Below the pieces are notes generated by a model. That model saw nothing but the letters and a program-made list of their open reading frames with translations, was not told the origin of the DNA and did no database searches. The position numbers and the translations under genes are program-made. Positions 1 to 9,090 of a stretch of DNA of 64,000 bases are shown in pieces (positions within the stretch are counted from its first letter, which is position 1; the number at the start of each line of letters is the position of its first letter). Source of the stretch: Caryophanales bacterium UBA7278 (lineage in GTDB: Bacteria > Bacillota_I > Bacilli_A > RFN20 > CAG-826); contig DKRQ01000022.1 of the NCBI GenBank assembly GCA_002472275.1, positions 20,698 through 84,697 on the forward strand. The letters run 5' to 3'.

Positions 1-2336
1 AGAAACGAGTCCTTTGGTTAGTTCCTGCCCTTTCTCTGATGTCGGGCGTTCTTTCTTCCTGCGTCGAATACCAAGACCCCGCGGCGACTAGCCTTGCCCA
101 AGCGGCCTCCATGATCGCCAAAGCCGGCCAAACCTATGGGGGCCTAGACGCGCAGGCCCTCTTGGAGGAAACGCGCAAAATCCTTCCTTCTCTACAAACC
201 GATTTGACGAAGAAGGCCAGGGAAAAGGAAGTCATCGCCCTCATGAACGCCGAATTCTCCGGCATTGCCGAGAAGAAGGTCGGGGCGAGGAAGTTCGAAG
301 CCTACCCTAGGGTCTACACCTCCGAAGTCGAGGAAGAAAGGACGTCCCTGGATTTCCTTAGCGGAACCCTGGGCATCTACTCCCCGGCAGGGAGTCTATT
401 CTATTCGCCAAACCGCCAGGTGAACGCCACCTATGTCGCCACGTTGATCGACCGTTTCCACGCCTACATGGGCACCTCGGAAAAAGACGATTTCTTCTCC
501 ACGGTGAACCACGATTTCCTCTATGACAAATGCCAGGATGATGGCAGTCCGCAGGACTTGTTTTCTAGGAGCAATCTGATCCCTATTTCCGCGATCAATT
601 CCTGGGCCAAAAACAGGGGTTATAAAGACGCGTTGGACCTCGATAGCACCTACCTCGATACCGAGGCCAAAACCGCGGGCAATTGCGGGGGCTTGGTGGC
701 CGCCGCGAAACCGATCCTAGAAGCCTCCGACATGACCGCTTTCGTCGCAGCCATGAAGGACTTCTACAAAGCCTATTCCTACTGCCCGTTATGGGGTGAG
801 GTGAGCCTACAAAAACTAAGCCAAGCGGGCAAGCAACAGATGGTCTATGTCCTCGAGCCTTACTCCTATTCCTATGACGCCGAATATAAGCCCGGAAGCG
901 AGTCCTATAACTACTCCAAAACCCGCTTCACAAACGTCTTCAAAGAGTTCTTAGGAGGCAGTGATTCTGACATGGAAAAACTCGCCACGGACTACTCCGA
1001 TTTCAAGTACAAATTAGGCCTAGAAATGAAGGCGAGCCGTTACGATGAAAAGGAATATCTTTCGATCACAAAAGGAATAAAATACGGGGATTTTGCGTTC
1101 GATTTATACGGTTTTCTGCAGGATTGCGGATTCGCGGAGCCTAGCGATTTAGCATTCGAAAACGCCCTCTGCGCCCACTCTGTTTTGGAACTCTTCTCCG
1201 AGGATAATCTACCCCTTCTTAAAGGCCTCGCCGCATGGGCCTTGGCCGACCATTATTCGGGGCAACTTAGCAACGCGGCGATGACCGCCTGGATGCAATA
1301 CGATTTCGAGGACAAAGACACCGTTGAAAAACTCTATTACCGCGATGTCACCACCTTCACCCAATACGGCCTTTCCAAAGATTATCTAGAAAGCGAAAGC
1401 GGGCAGGCGGAGATCAAGGAGACGACCGCTCTCATCAACACCATCAAGACCACGATGATCGACCGTATTTCCAACTCGTTTTTGGGCGAGGAATCCAGGG
1501 CGGCCGCCAAAGAAAAATCCACCGCGATGTATTACTCCGTCGCAGGGCAGGGGAGCATCGGCCAAATCCCTTATTTCGACGTTGATTTCCTCGCTAAGGA
1601 AGAGGGTGGAACCTACTTCAAAAACAGGGCCCTTTTCGATGCGGCATATTCCGAGTATCTGTTCTCCCTCACCGGGCCCTATGAATCGAATAGAGAAAAC
1701 GGCTTCAAGGACATGATCATGGGCATCACCCCGTTGACCGGAAACGCCTACTACACCCCTAACTACAACGGCATGGTCATCACCCTTGGCTATATCGCCG
1801 CCTACCCCTCGATCCTGACGATGTCGGAGGAAGACAAACTCGCGACCTTCGGCTGGGTCGTCGGCCATGAGCTGAGCCACGGCTACGACTCGACGGGCGT
1901 CTATTTCGACAAGGACGGCAATAGGGTCCGTAGCTCGATCTTCGCGAGGTCGGATTTGCTTAACTACCTTAACCGCGTCGACGCGGTCGCCTCCTTCTAC
2001 GATGGCTACGAGGTCATGCCTGGCCGTCCGACGAATGGGAAAACCGTCGTGGACGAAGCGGTGGCGGATATCAACGGGCTTAACGTCGCCTTGGATATTT
2101 CCAAGCAGATCAATGGCTTCGATTACAAAGCTTTTTTCCGAAAAGGGGCCTCGAGTTTTGCCTCCTATGCCACCCAAGCCTATTACGCTTCCTCTTTAGA
2201 ATCGGAAGTCCATCCCTTTGGTAGAGCCAGGGTCAATTGCGCTTTCGCGACCCTCGATAAGTTCCACGAGACTTTCGAAACCAAGGAAGGGGATGGCATG
2301 TACGTAAGCCCCGCCGCCCGTATTGTGGTGTATTAA
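1..2336 (+). CDS. M13 family (neprilysin/PepO-like) zinc metallopeptidase lipoprotein, 5' end outside window
   Basis: The reading frame is open from base 3 and continues off the left edge, so the true start is not in the window; the first ATG at 39 lies inside the signal peptide. The N-terminus reads as a hydrophobic segment ending in the lipobox LSSC, so a membrane-anchored extracellular lipoprotein is expected. Family hallmarks are the zinc motif HELSH (codons near 1866), the downstream third ligand in DEAVADINGL (E, then D four residues later), the NAYYTPNYN substrate-strand motif, and the C-terminal HPFGRARVN arginine motif. M13 enzymes cut oligopeptides outside the cell, so nutrient peptide processing is likely (inference). 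Confidence 0.9.
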   Translation, partial: KRVLWLVPALSLMSGVLSSCVEYQDPAATSLAQAASMIAKAGQTYGGLDAQALLEETRKILPSLQTDLTKKAREKEVIALMNAEFSGIAEKKVGARKFEAYPRVYTSEVEEERTSLDFLSGTLGIYSPAGSLFYSPNRQVNATYVATLIDRFHAYMGTSEKDDFFSTVNHDFLYDKCQDDGSPQDLFSRSNLIPISAINSWAKNRGYKDALDLDSTYLDTEAKTAGNCGGLVAAAKPILEASDMTAFVAAMKDFYKAYSYCPLWGEVSLQKLSQAGKQQMVYVLEPYSYSYDAEYKPGSESYNYSKTRFTNVFKEFLGGSDSDMEKLATDYSDFKYKLGLEMKASRYDEKEYLSITKGIKYGDFAFDLYGFLQDCGFAEPSDLAFENALCAHSVLELFSEDNLPLLKGLAAWALADHYSGQLSNAAMTAWMQYDFEDKDTVEKLYYRDVTTFTQYGLSKDYLESESGQAEIKETTALINTIKTTMIDRISNSFLGEESRAAAKEKSTAMYYSVAGQGSIGQIPYFDVDFLAKEEGGTYFKNRALFDAAYSEYLFSLTGPYESNRENGFKDMIMGITPLTGNAYYTPNYNGMVITLGYIAAYPSILTMSEEDKLATFGWVVGHELSHGYDSTGVYFDKDGNRVRSSIFARSDLLNYLNRVDAVASFYDGYEVMPGRPTNGKTVVDEAVADINGLNVALDISKQINGFDYKAFFRKGASSFASYATQAYYASSLESEVHPFGRARVNCAFATLDKFHETFETKEGDGMYVSPAARIVVY

Positions 2337-2361
2337 TCACCAGTTTTCTAAGGAAATAACT

Positions 2362-2383
2362 TACAATATCGTTTGTTTGGAGG
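2362..2383 (+). promoter_or_regulatory. ldh -10 box and ribosome binding site
   Basis: TACAAT at 2362-2367 is a good -10 hexamer, and GGAGG at 2379-2383 lies 6 bases before the ldh ATG. I see no convincing -35. This is a conventional leadered start, in contrast to several other genes in the window. Confidence 0.5.
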
Positions 2384-2389
2384 ACATTT

Positions 2390-3328
2390 ATGCCAAAAAA
2401 AGATAAAGCGGTCATCGTCGGAGTCGGATTCGTCGGCTCTTCCACCGCATACGCCCTCATGTTGAAGGGTGTTTTCCAAGAAATCGTGTTGATCGACGCC
2501 AATTCCGGCAAAGCGGAAGGCGAAGCCATGGATATCAGCCACGGCCTTCCCTATTCTCACCACATGACCATCAGGGCCGGATCCTATGAGGATTGCGCCG
2601 ACGCCGGTATCGTCATCATCACCGCAGGCGCCGCCCAAAAGCCGGGCGAAACGCGTCTCGACCTCATCAAGAAGAACTCCGCGATCATGCGTTCCATCGT
2701 ACGTGAAATCAAGGCCAGCGGCTTCGATGGCATCCTGTTGATCGTCGCTAATCCCGTCGACGTCCTCACCCACGTCGCCTACGTCGAATCGGGACTTCCA
2801 AAGGAAAGGGTCATCGGTTCGGGCACCGTTTTGGACACCGCCCGCTTCAAATACCTTCTCTCCAAGTCCCTCAAAGTCGATGCCAGGAACGTCCATGGCA
2901 TCATCATCGGCGAGCACGGCGATTCCGAGCTCCCCGTTTGGTCCATCACCAATATCGGCGGCATGCCTTTCTCCGAGTTCTGCTCCGTCAGGGGCGTCAA
3001 AGGCAAGGAGAAGCTCATGGAGCAGATCCACGAGGAAGTCAGGGACTCCGCCTACAGGATCATCGAAAAGAAGGGCGCGACCTATTATGGCGTAGCCACC
3101 GCGATCGCCCGTATCTGCGAGGTCATCGTCAAAAACGAGCACACCATGCTGCCCGTTTCGACCGAACTCACTGGCGAATACGGCTTCTCCGGCCTCGCCC
3201 TCTCCGTTCCTTCGATCGTCGGCTCCAAAGGCGTCGAAACCGTCCTCGAACTCTCCCTCAACCATGAGGAGAGGACGCAACTATCCTCTAGCGCCAAAAC
3301 GCTCAAGGAAATCATCGCCACCCTATAA
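2390..3328 (+). CDS. ldh: L-lactate dehydrogenase
   Basis: The 312-residue enzyme reduces pyruvate to L-lactate with NADH in the cytoplasm, regenerating NAD+ in fermentation. The Rossmann glycine motif GVGFVGSS is at residues 11-18, with Asp36 expected to bind the NADH ribose. Gln83 in AQKPGETR occupies the position that separates LDH (Gln) from malate dehydrogenase (Arg), so LDH is favoured; Arg89 follows. The catalytic His176 is in GEHGDSE. Length is normal. The gene stands alone with its own promoter and a strong terminator, suggesting a fermentative metabolism with its own control. Confidence 0.95.
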   Translation: MPKKDKAVIVGVGFVGSSTAYALMLKGVFQEIVLIDANSGKAEGEAMDISHGLPYSHHMTIRAGSYEDCADAGIVIITAGAAQKPGETRLDLIKKNSAIMRSIVREIKASGFDGILLIVANPVDVLTHVAYVESGLPKERVIGSGTVLDTARFKYLLSKSLKVDARNVHGIIIGEHGDSELPVWSITNIGGMPFSEFCSVRGVKGKEKLMEQIHEEVRDSAYRIIEKKGATYYGVATAIARICEVIVKNEHTMLPVSTELTGEYGFSGLALSVPSIVGSKGVETVLELSLNHEERTQLSSSAKTLKEIIATL

Positions 3329-3342
3329 TCGAAGCGCCAAGC

Positions 3343-3372
3343 AAAGCGGGGCATCGCCTCGCTTTTCTTTTT
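3343..3372 (+). terminator. Rho-independent terminator of ldh
   Basis: A 9-bp stem (AAAGCGGGG with CCTCGCTTT, one G-T pair) and a 5-base loop are followed by a run of T broken by one C. Confidence 0.85.
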
Positions 3373-3404
3373 AGAAAAGTGGCGGTGGTGCGCTTCGCTC
3401 TTCG

Positions 3405-3420
3405 TGCTATCATTTTTTCA
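3405..3420 (+). promoter_or_regulatory. Extended -10 promoter giving a leaderless mRNA
   Basis: TGCTATCAT is an extended -10 whose last base (3413) is followed by only 6 bases before the ATG at 3420, so the normal start point of transcription is the A of ATG. There is no Shine-Dalgarno sequence. The same TTCGTGCTATCATTT block precedes the CCA gene at 27927. Confidence 0.6.
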
Positions 3421-4292
3421 TGCGGAAACTTCCTTTCGTGCTCGCCATAATATCCGCGATCGTCTCGGCGACGCTCGTCGGGCTTTATCTTGCCTCGGAT
3501 GATTCGCTTAATATCACCCACTACGAATATGCCTCCAAGAAGGTCACCGCTTCTTTAAACGGCTACAAGATCGTTCAGCTTTCCGACCTTCATAACCATC
3601 CGCTCGAATACAAGAACAACAAGCTTTTGGACGCGGTCGATTCGGTGAACCCCAACGTCATCCTCATCAGCGGCGACATGGTCGACAGTCATTCCGAGGA
3701 AATCAATTTCCAAAACCTGAACACCATTTATTCCCATTTCAAGGCGAAGGGCTATCCCGTCTATGCAGTCTCCGGCAACCACGAGGCCTATTGCCCCAAG
3801 GAATTCATGGAGAGATACCGCTCTATCATGGCCACTAACGGGGTCAAGTATCCCGAGATGACCGAAAACGCCTACGCCAAACTCGCGGATGGGCTTTACG
3901 TTTCCTGTATCGGCGACCCCGGCTGGACCGAGCACGATCCCATCGGTTTCTTATGGAGAGTCGTAGGCAACGTCGACCGCCAGATGGATGTGATCGACCC
4001 CAAGATGGATAAAAGCGCGATCAACATCGCCTTGGCCCACCGCCCTGAACTTTTCGATTATTACGTGAAGCACGGTTATGACCTTTGCTATACCGGCCAT
4101 ACTCATGGCAACCAGCTAGGAATCTACGTGCCCTTCGCCCTCAATCAGCTGCCGGCCAGGTACATCTATGGCCGTTATGAGGACAAGGCCTCGACCATGA
4201 TCCTAAGCGCGGGACTAGGCTATTCCTGGTCGATGCCTTTCCGCGTCGGCAGAAACGCCGAAATCACCGTAACTACCCTAAAATCCGCGTAA
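3420..4292 (+). CDS. Membrane-anchored metallophosphoesterase (YkuE/calcineurin-like)
   Basis: This 290-residue protein has one N-terminal membrane segment (about residues 5-25) and then a calcineurin-like phosphoesterase domain. Metal-binding motifs are visible in order: DLHNH, GDMVDSH, GNHE, an LAHRPE histidine, and GHTHG near the C-terminus. It resembles YkuE-type enzymes, some of which act on UDP-linked lipid precursors, but the substrate cannot be read from sequence. The start is fixed by the hydrophobic N-terminus and the immediately adjacent -10 box. It forms a single-gene transcription unit between two terminators. Confidence 0.85.
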   Translation: MRKLPFVLAIISAIVSATLVGLYLASDDSLNITHYEYASKKVTASLNGYKIVQLSDLHNHPLEYKNNKLLDAVDSVNPNVILISGDMVDSHSEEINFQNLNTIYSHFKAKGYPVYAVSGNHEAYCPKEFMERYRSIMATNGVKYPEMTENAYAKLADGLYVSCIGDPGWTEHDPIGFLWRVVGNVDRQMDVIDPKMDKSAINIALAHRPELFDYYVKHGYDLCYTGHTHGNQLGIYVPFALNQLPARYIYGRYEDKASTMILSAGLGYSWSMPFRVGRNAEITVTTLKSA

Positions 4293-4324
4293 AACTCCGC
4301 AAAAAGCCCATTATTTTGCAATTT

Positions 4325-4348
4325 AGGCCGCCGAAAATGGCGGCTTTT
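4325..4348 (+). terminator. Rho-independent terminator after the phosphoesterase gene
   Basis: GCCGCC and GGCGGC pair around a GAAAAT loop, followed by TTTT. Confidence 0.8.
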
Positions 4349-4394
4349 CCTTTCATCTTCGAGCCGAAGATGAACCCGTGTCGCCCGCGCTTGG

Positions 4395-4433
4395 TTTTCA
4401 TTTTGCCCGACTAGGGCTAAAATAGCCTAGTCG
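4395..4433 (+). promoter_or_regulatory. Promoter with -10 inside a dyad (possible operator)
   Basis: TTTTCA (4395-4400), 17 bases, then TAAAAT (4418-4423) fit a sigma-A promoter, with the ATG 12 bases after the -10. The -10 lies at the centre of an inverted repeat at 4408-4433: outer arms CGACTAGG and CCTAGTCG, inner CTA and TAG, with one bulged G. The dyad ends about where transcription would start, so a protein-binding site is more likely than an RNA hairpin. Confidence 0.45.
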
Positions 4434-4434
4434 T

Positions 4435-5859
4435 ATGAACGAGGATACTCGCACCGAAGAAAGCAAAAAGAAGAGGTCGCTTCTTAAGTACGTCCTCTAT
4501 ATCGTCGTCGTTTTGCTAGCGACCGGGCTTTCCCTTTTCTTCTCGCTCAAGGACAACTTCAACACGGTCATCGACGCCTTCGCCAAAAGCGACGTTACTT
4601 ATATCCTGCTGATTTTGGCCTTGGTCACCTTGTCGTATTTCATCGAGGGCCTCATCGTCCTCGTTTTCTGCCGTCTCTACACAAGGCAATACAAATACCA
4701 TCAAGGCGTCGCCACCGCGGCCATCGGCCAATTCTATAGCGACGTCACTCCAGGCGCCTCCGGCGGCCAGGTCATGCAGGTCTATACGTTGAAGAGCCAA
4801 GGGGTTCAGGTCTCTAACGCCGCCTCCATCATGGTCATGAGCTTCATCATCTACCAGGCGACTCTCATCGGCTTCGACATCATCGCTTTGGCGGTCGAAT
4901 GGAACACGATCATGTCGATCAACGCCTACATTCCGGTTTTGGATTGGCATGTTCCGATGTGGCCTTTGATTTTGCTGGGCTTCGGCCTCAACCTTTTTGT
5001 CATCTTCTTGATGATGACGATGTCCTATTCCCACCGCTTCCATAACTTTATCCTCCACCACGTGATCGGGTTCCTAGGCAAGATCCACTTGCTCAAAAAC
5101 CCCGATAAGACCAGGGAAAGCCTCAGGGTTCAGGTCGAAAACTTCAAAATCGAGCTGAGGCGTCTTCAGTCGAACATCCCCGTTTTGGTTCTTCAGGCCA
5201 TCTTGTTCTTGCTCATCATCTTCATCCGTAACTGCATTCCCTATTTCTCGGGCCTAGCTCTCCACGCTTGGGGCGAGGCGAGCCAATTCAACGCGGCCAA
5301 CATGTTCCATGCCTCTTTCCTAGGCTCCTTCCACCAGATGATCACGGGCCTTATCCCCCTTCCTGGTTCGGCCGGTGTTTCCGAACTTTTCTATTACTAC
5401 CTCTTCCTTGATTTCTTCGGGGGCAACGCTGCGAACACCGCGGCCACCCAGATCCTTTGGAGGACCGCGACCTTCCACCTCGTCATGCTCGTGACGGGTT
5501 TAGTGGCGGCCTTCTACCGTTCCCGTCCAAAGGAAGGCTTCCATTACGCCAACCGCAAGACCTTCGTTACCTTGCAGCTAGAGACCTACGACGAACGCCG
5601 CCGCTCGGCCGATGCCCTTTATGAGACCAGGAGGCTTTCCCGTAAGGAAATCCAAAGGAAGCTCCGTGAGGCGGGGCTATTTGGCAAGCGCAACCAAAAA
5701 TCCGACGAGGACGACATGGACGATGTCTTTGACATGGATGGAAGGAGCTCGTCTATTCAAATCAAGGCGGAGCCAGATCCTAAAAAACGCAACAAACCGC
5801 ATAAAGCCCACAAGGCCAAAAAGAAAAAACGCGATGATTGGGAGGAGTGGAATCTATGA
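4435..5859 (+). CDS. Polytopic membrane protein, lysylphosphatidylglycerol synthase TM-region/YbhN flippase-like family
   Basis: This 474-residue protein has about eight hydrophobic segments between residues 15 and 360, then a charged cytoplasmic tail ending in a Lys-rich stretch. The pattern, including SDVTPGASGGQVMQV and LPGSAGVSELFYYYL, matches the UPF0104/LPG synthase transmembrane family, which is the flippase-like half of MprF without the aminoacyl transferase domain. It overlaps a lipid glycosyltransferase gene by 4 bases (ATGA), so a role in moving or making membrane glycolipids is plausible (inference). No Shine-Dalgarno sequence precedes the ATG. Confidence 0.8.
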   Translation: MNEDTRTEESKKKRSLLKYVLYIVVVLLATGLSLFFSLKDNFNTVIDAFAKSDVTYILLILALVTLSYFIEGLIVLVFCRLYTRQYKYHQGVATAAIGQFYSDVTPGASGGQVMQVYTLKSQGVQVSNAASIMVMSFIIYQATLIGFDIIALAVEWNTIMSINAYIPVLDWHVPMWPLILLGFGLNLFVIFLMMTMSYSHRFHNFILHHVIGFLGKIHLLKNPDKTRESLRVQVENFKIELRRLQSNIPVLVLQAILFLLIIFIRNCIPYFSGLALHAWGEASQFNAANMFHASFLGSFHQMITGLIPLPGSAGVSELFYYYLFLDFFGGNAANTAATQILWRTATFHLVMLVTGLVAAFYRSRPKEGFHYANRKTFVTLQLETYDERRRSADALYETRRLSRKEIQRKLREAGLFGKRNQKSDEDDMDDVFDMDGRSSSIQIKAEPDPKKRNKPHKAHKAKKKKRDDWEEWNL

Positions 5860-7028
5860 GAATCGTCTTGGCCACCGACACCTACCCGCCGGAGATCAAC
5901 GGGGTCGCCACCTCGACTTATAACCTCTGCAAAACCCTGAAAGCCCATGGCCACGAGGTTTTGGTTTTGGCCACCAATCCTTCGGGCAAGGAAACGATCT
6001 TCGAAGACGGGGTCATCCGTATCCCCGGCATCGAACTAAAGAAGCTTTACGGCTATAGGGCGTCGCCTTTTTATAACCGCAAGGCGATGAAGGCCCTCTA
6101 TGACTTCAAACCCGACGTGATCCATTGCCAAACTGACGCCGGCATCGGCATCTTCGGGATGCTCGCCGCGGCGAGGATGAAAATCGGCACGATCTATACC
6201 TTCCACACGATGATCGAGGACTACGCTTATTACGTCACCAAAGGCCATTTCGACCGCTTCGCCAGGCATTCGGTCCGCTGGTTCTACCGCCGGAAATCCG
6301 AACTCGTCACCGAATTCATCGCCCCCAGTGAGAAAATCAAGGACTACCTCCGCTCGATCGGCATCGACCGCTCGGTCACGGTTATCCCAACGGGCATCGA
6401 ATTCGACCGCTTCTCCAGGGCCAATGAGGACCTCGCAGTCACCCAAACCCTCAAGAAGAAATACGGTATCAAACCTAGCGAATTCGTTTTGCTTTCCTTA
6501 GGCCGTATCGCCAAGGAGAAATCGATTGACATCATCCTTAGAGGCTACGCCGATTACCTAAAAGGTAACCCTAGCGTTCCCACGAAGTTCTTAATCATCG
6601 GATTAGGGCCCGCGGAGGAGGAGTTGAAGCTTCTTTCCGTCCAACTCGGGATAGAGAAAAACGTGATCTTCGGCGGCAAATGCGCCCCATCGGAGACCCA
6701 AAAGTACTATCACCTTGGGGATTGCTTCGCCTCCGCTTCCATCACGGAGACCCAAGGCCTCACCTTCATGGAGGCGATGGCGGCGGAACTCCCCGTCTTG
6801 GCTAGATACGACGATAACCTCGTCGGCACGATCCAGGACGGCACGACGGGCTTCTTCTTCACCGATGACACCTTCGCCGAGAAATTCGACCACGTCATCA
6901 AGATGAGCGAAGAGGAGAAGAAGAGGATCCAACTCGCGGCGATGAAGGCGATCGAACCCTATTCCATGGAACGCTTCTACCAAAACATCATCGAGGTATA
7001 CAAACGTGTCAGCAAAAAACACTGGTAA
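5856..7028 (+). CDS. GT4-family glycosyltransferase, probable diacylglycerol glucosyltransferase
   Basis: The start at 5856 is chosen because GGGAGGAG precedes it and it overlaps the upstream stop by ATGA; the encoded N-terminus MRIVLATDTYPPEINGVA is typical of GT4 enzymes. The donor-site EX7E motif is seen in ETQGLTFMEAMA, and the 390-residue length fits the GT-B fold. Closest in character to 1,2-diacylglycerol 3-glucosyltransferases of Bacilli and mollicutes, which make monoglucosyl-diacylglycerol at the inner membrane face. The exact sugar and acceptor are inferred. The neighbouring flippase-like gene supports a membrane lipid role. Confidence 0.8.
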   Translation: MRIVLATDTYPPEINGVATSTYNLCKTLKAHGHEVLVLATNPSGKETIFEDGVIRIPGIELKKLYGYRASPFYNRKAMKALYDFKPDVIHCQTDAGIGIFGMLAAARMKIGTIYTFHTMIEDYAYYVTKGHFDRFARHSVRWFYRRKSELVTEFIAPSEKIKDYLRSIGIDRSVTVIPTGIEFDRFSRANEDLAVTQTLKKKYGIKPSEFVLLSLGRIAKEKSIDIILRGYADYLKGNPSVPTKFLIIGLGPAEEELKLLSVQLGIEKNVIFGGKCAPSETQKYYHLGDCFASASITETQGLTFMEAMAAELPVLARYDDNLVGTIQDGTTGFFFTDDTFAEKFDHVIKMSEEEKKRIQLAAMKAIEPYSMERFYQNIIEVYKRVSKKHW

Positions 7029-7815
7029 AACCATCAAAACCGTTTCCACGAAGAAGAAGGGGATTCAGGTTGAGTTCGAGGATGGGGAGAAGCTGCTCCT
7101 CTCCGAGGACGTCTTCACCGAATTCCATCTTTATGATGGCAAAGAGCTTTCCGAATCCGAGTCCAGGAAGCTAAAGGAACTCGCGGGGCAAGACGTCTAT
7201 TACGCCTACGCCTTGAAGCTCCTTTCCAAGGACATGTATTCCTGCCACCAGGTCAAGGAAAAGGTCCTCGCCAAAGGCGCGGAGCCGGAACTGGCCTCCA
7301 AAATCGTCTCTAGGCTCCGCAAAGCGGGCTTACTCGACGATGAGAGGTTCGCCAGAACATTCGCTAGCGACGTCGGCGATTTGCGCCTATACGGCCGAAA
7401 TAAGATCGTCTACGAGCTTAAGGTCAAAGGCGTTCCCTATTCGATCATCACGGATCTTCGCTTCCCCGAAGAGGAAGAACTCGATAAGGCGAAGCGTTAT
7501 GGGAAGATGGTGGACGCCAGAAGCGGCAAAACCCCCTATGAGCAGAAGAAGTTCAAGATCGTGAAAGCTTTGCTTAACCGCGGCTATGACCTTCGCATCG
7601 CCGAGGAAGCGGCCGAATCTAGCGCGACCAAGATCGACCCCAAGGACGAGGAGATGGCCCTCTCCCGTCAATTCGACCTCGCTAGGAGCAAATATTCGAG
7701 GAAATACTTCGGATACGAACTAAAGGAACACATCAGGGCCTATTTGATTCGAAGGGGATTCGCCTTCGAACGCATCCAAGAGAAACTACAGGAGATCGAC
7801 AATGAAGATCAGTGA
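7006..7815 (+). CDS. recX: Regulatory protein RecX
   Basis: This 269-residue protein is built of three-helix RecX repeats: YAYALKLLSKDMYSCHQVKEK, then LRKAGLLDDERFARTF, then further repeats to the C-terminus. RecX modulates RecA filaments. It begins with GTG at 7006 inside the end of the glycosyltransferase gene, behind GAGG; the next ATG would remove most of the N-terminal domain. It overlaps yhaM by 14 bases. recA itself is 25 kb away with its own promoter. Confidence 0.85.
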   Translation: MSAKNTGKTIKTVSTKKKGIQVEFEDGEKLLLSEDVFTEFHLYDGKELSESESRKLKELAGQDVYYAYALKLLSKDMYSCHQVKEKVLAKGAEPELASKIVSRLRKAGLLDDERFARTFASDVGDLRLYGRNKIVYELKVKGVPYSIITDLRFPEEEELDKAKRYGKMVDARSGKTPYEQKKFKIVKALLNRGYDLRIAEEAAESSATKIDPKDEEMALSRQFDLARSKYSRKYFGYELKEHIRAYLIRRGFAFERIQEKLQEIDNEDQ

Positions 7816-8848
7816 ACTCAAAGACGGCGACCGCGTTTACGCCCAATATCTCGTTAACGACGTCAAGAAAAGCGTGACTGGGGCCGGCAAGAAATACATG
7901 ACCCTGCTTTTGCAGGATTCCAGTGGCCAAATCGAGGCCAAGAAGTGGGATTTGATCCCCGAGGACGATGAGATTTTCCAAAAAGGAAAGGTCGTCTCCG
8001 TCCAAGCCGAAATCCTCCAATATAGGGACACCCTTCAGATGAAGGTGCTTTCGGGCGGGGAAGTCTCCATGGCGGGCGTCAACTGGGCCGATTTCGTCCC
8101 TAACGCCCCCGTCACCCAAAAGGAACTCAAGGCCAAACTAGACGCCTATATCGCCTCCATTGGCAATCCCGACGTCAAAGCCCTCGTGGTGGCGATGGTG
8201 GACCGCTTTGGGGAGAAATACCTGACCTATCCCGCCGCCGTGCGCAACCACCATGATTACGTCTCCGGGCTCCTATATCACTCCATCACGATGGCGGACC
8301 TCGCCGTCAAGGTGTGCGAGGTCTACCCTTCCCTTAACCGCGACATCGTCTTAGGCGGCACGATCGTCCACGACATGGGCAAGACCATCGAGCTATCGGG
8401 CCCTCAGGCGACCGCCTTCACTTTGGAAGGGAAGTTGCTCGGCCACATCTCCTTAGGGCAGGCCGAACTACGCGAATGCGCCAAAGAACTAGGCATGTTC
8501 GCTTTCGATTCCCTCCCCGAGGAGCAAAAGACCATCGACCATCCTCTTTTCGCCAAGAAGGAAATCGCCATCACGATGGAACACATCATGCTCTCCCATC
8601 ATGGCAAAAAGGAATTCGGCTCGCCCGTGCTCCCTTTGACTAGGGAAGCCCTCGCCGTGTCCATCATCGACGATATGGACGCGAAGATGATGATCCTCGA
8701 CAAAGCCTACAAAGGCGTCGAAAAAGGCGGCTACACGGCCAAGATCGTGACGATGGACGACCGTTACTTCTACCTTCCAACTTACTCTAGCGAAGGCGAG
8801 GTCCCCGGCACGAGCCTAGAAGAAGAACTAGAAGACCTAAAAGACTAA
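7802..8848 (+). CDS. yhaM: 3'-5' exoribonuclease YhaM
   Basis: The 348-residue protein has an N-terminal OB-fold nucleic-acid domain (about residues 1-95, KKYMTLLLQDSSGQIEAKKWD) and a C-terminal HD phosphohydrolase domain. HD residues are visible in HHDYVSGLLYHS and GGTIVHDMGK, with a further histidine in MLSHHGKKEFG. YhaM family enzymes trim RNA and can degrade single-stranded DNA from the 3' end with a metal cofactor. It ends the operon before a terminator. Other RNA-decay genes in the window are rny, ymdB and the NrnA fusion. Confidence 0.9.
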   Translation: MKISELKDGDRVYAQYLVNDVKKSVTGAGKKYMTLLLQDSSGQIEAKKWDLIPEDDEIFQKGKVVSVQAEILQYRDTLQMKVLSGGEVSMAGVNWADFVPNAPVTQKELKAKLDAYIASIGNPDVKALVVAMVDRFGEKYLTYPAAVRNHHDYVSGLLYHSITMADLAVKVCEVYPSLNRDIVLGGTIVHDMGKTIELSGPQATAFTLEGKLLGHISLGQAELRECAKELGMFAFDSLPEEQKTIDHPLFAKKEIAITMEHIMLSHHGKKEFGSPVLPLTREALAVSIIDDMDAKMMILDKAYKGVEKGGYTAKIVTMDDRYFYLPTYSSEGEVPGTSLEEELEDLKD

Positions 8849-8851
8849 AAG

Positions 8852-8896
8852 AAAAGCCGGAATCTAGTGGAATCCACCGCAGAACCCGGCTTTTCC
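8852..8896 (+). terminator. Terminator of the flippase-glycosyltransferase-recX-yhaM operon
   Basis: AAAAGCCGG pairs with CCGGCTTTT. The long loop contains a second small hairpin (GTGG and CCAC). It ends in TTTT. Confidence 0.7.
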
Positions 8897-8903
8897 TACA
8901 CTT

Positions 8904-9090
8904 AGAGCCGAGGAAATAGCTTCCCTCCTATGAACAATCCGTATTAAGGGTAATATCCCTCTCGGATTCCCGGAGAGAGGCTATGGCCTCGGCTTTCCTT
9001 TTGCAGGCATGCAAGGGGAATGGCGGATCAGCGCGCCCGGCTTTTTGAGCGTATGCTCGGATGAAAAAATGCGCGGTCCGCGCCTTTGGA
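8904..9090 (+). ncRNA. Candidate bridge RNA of the IS110 element
   Basis: Two consecutive extended hairpins can be drawn. The first spans 8906-8994: AGCCGAGG with CCTCGGCT, ATAGC with GCTAT, CTCC with GGAG, AATCCG with CGGATT, and AGGG with CCCT, separated by small internal loops. The second spans 9024-9080: CGGA with TCCG, CGCGC with GCGCG, and GAGC with GCTC, with larger internal loops on both sides (9037-9046 and 9059-9070). Tandem stems with internal loops upstream of an IS110 transposase match the target-binding and donor-binding loops of known bridge RNAs. Exact ends and guide bases are not assigned. Confidence 0.45.
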
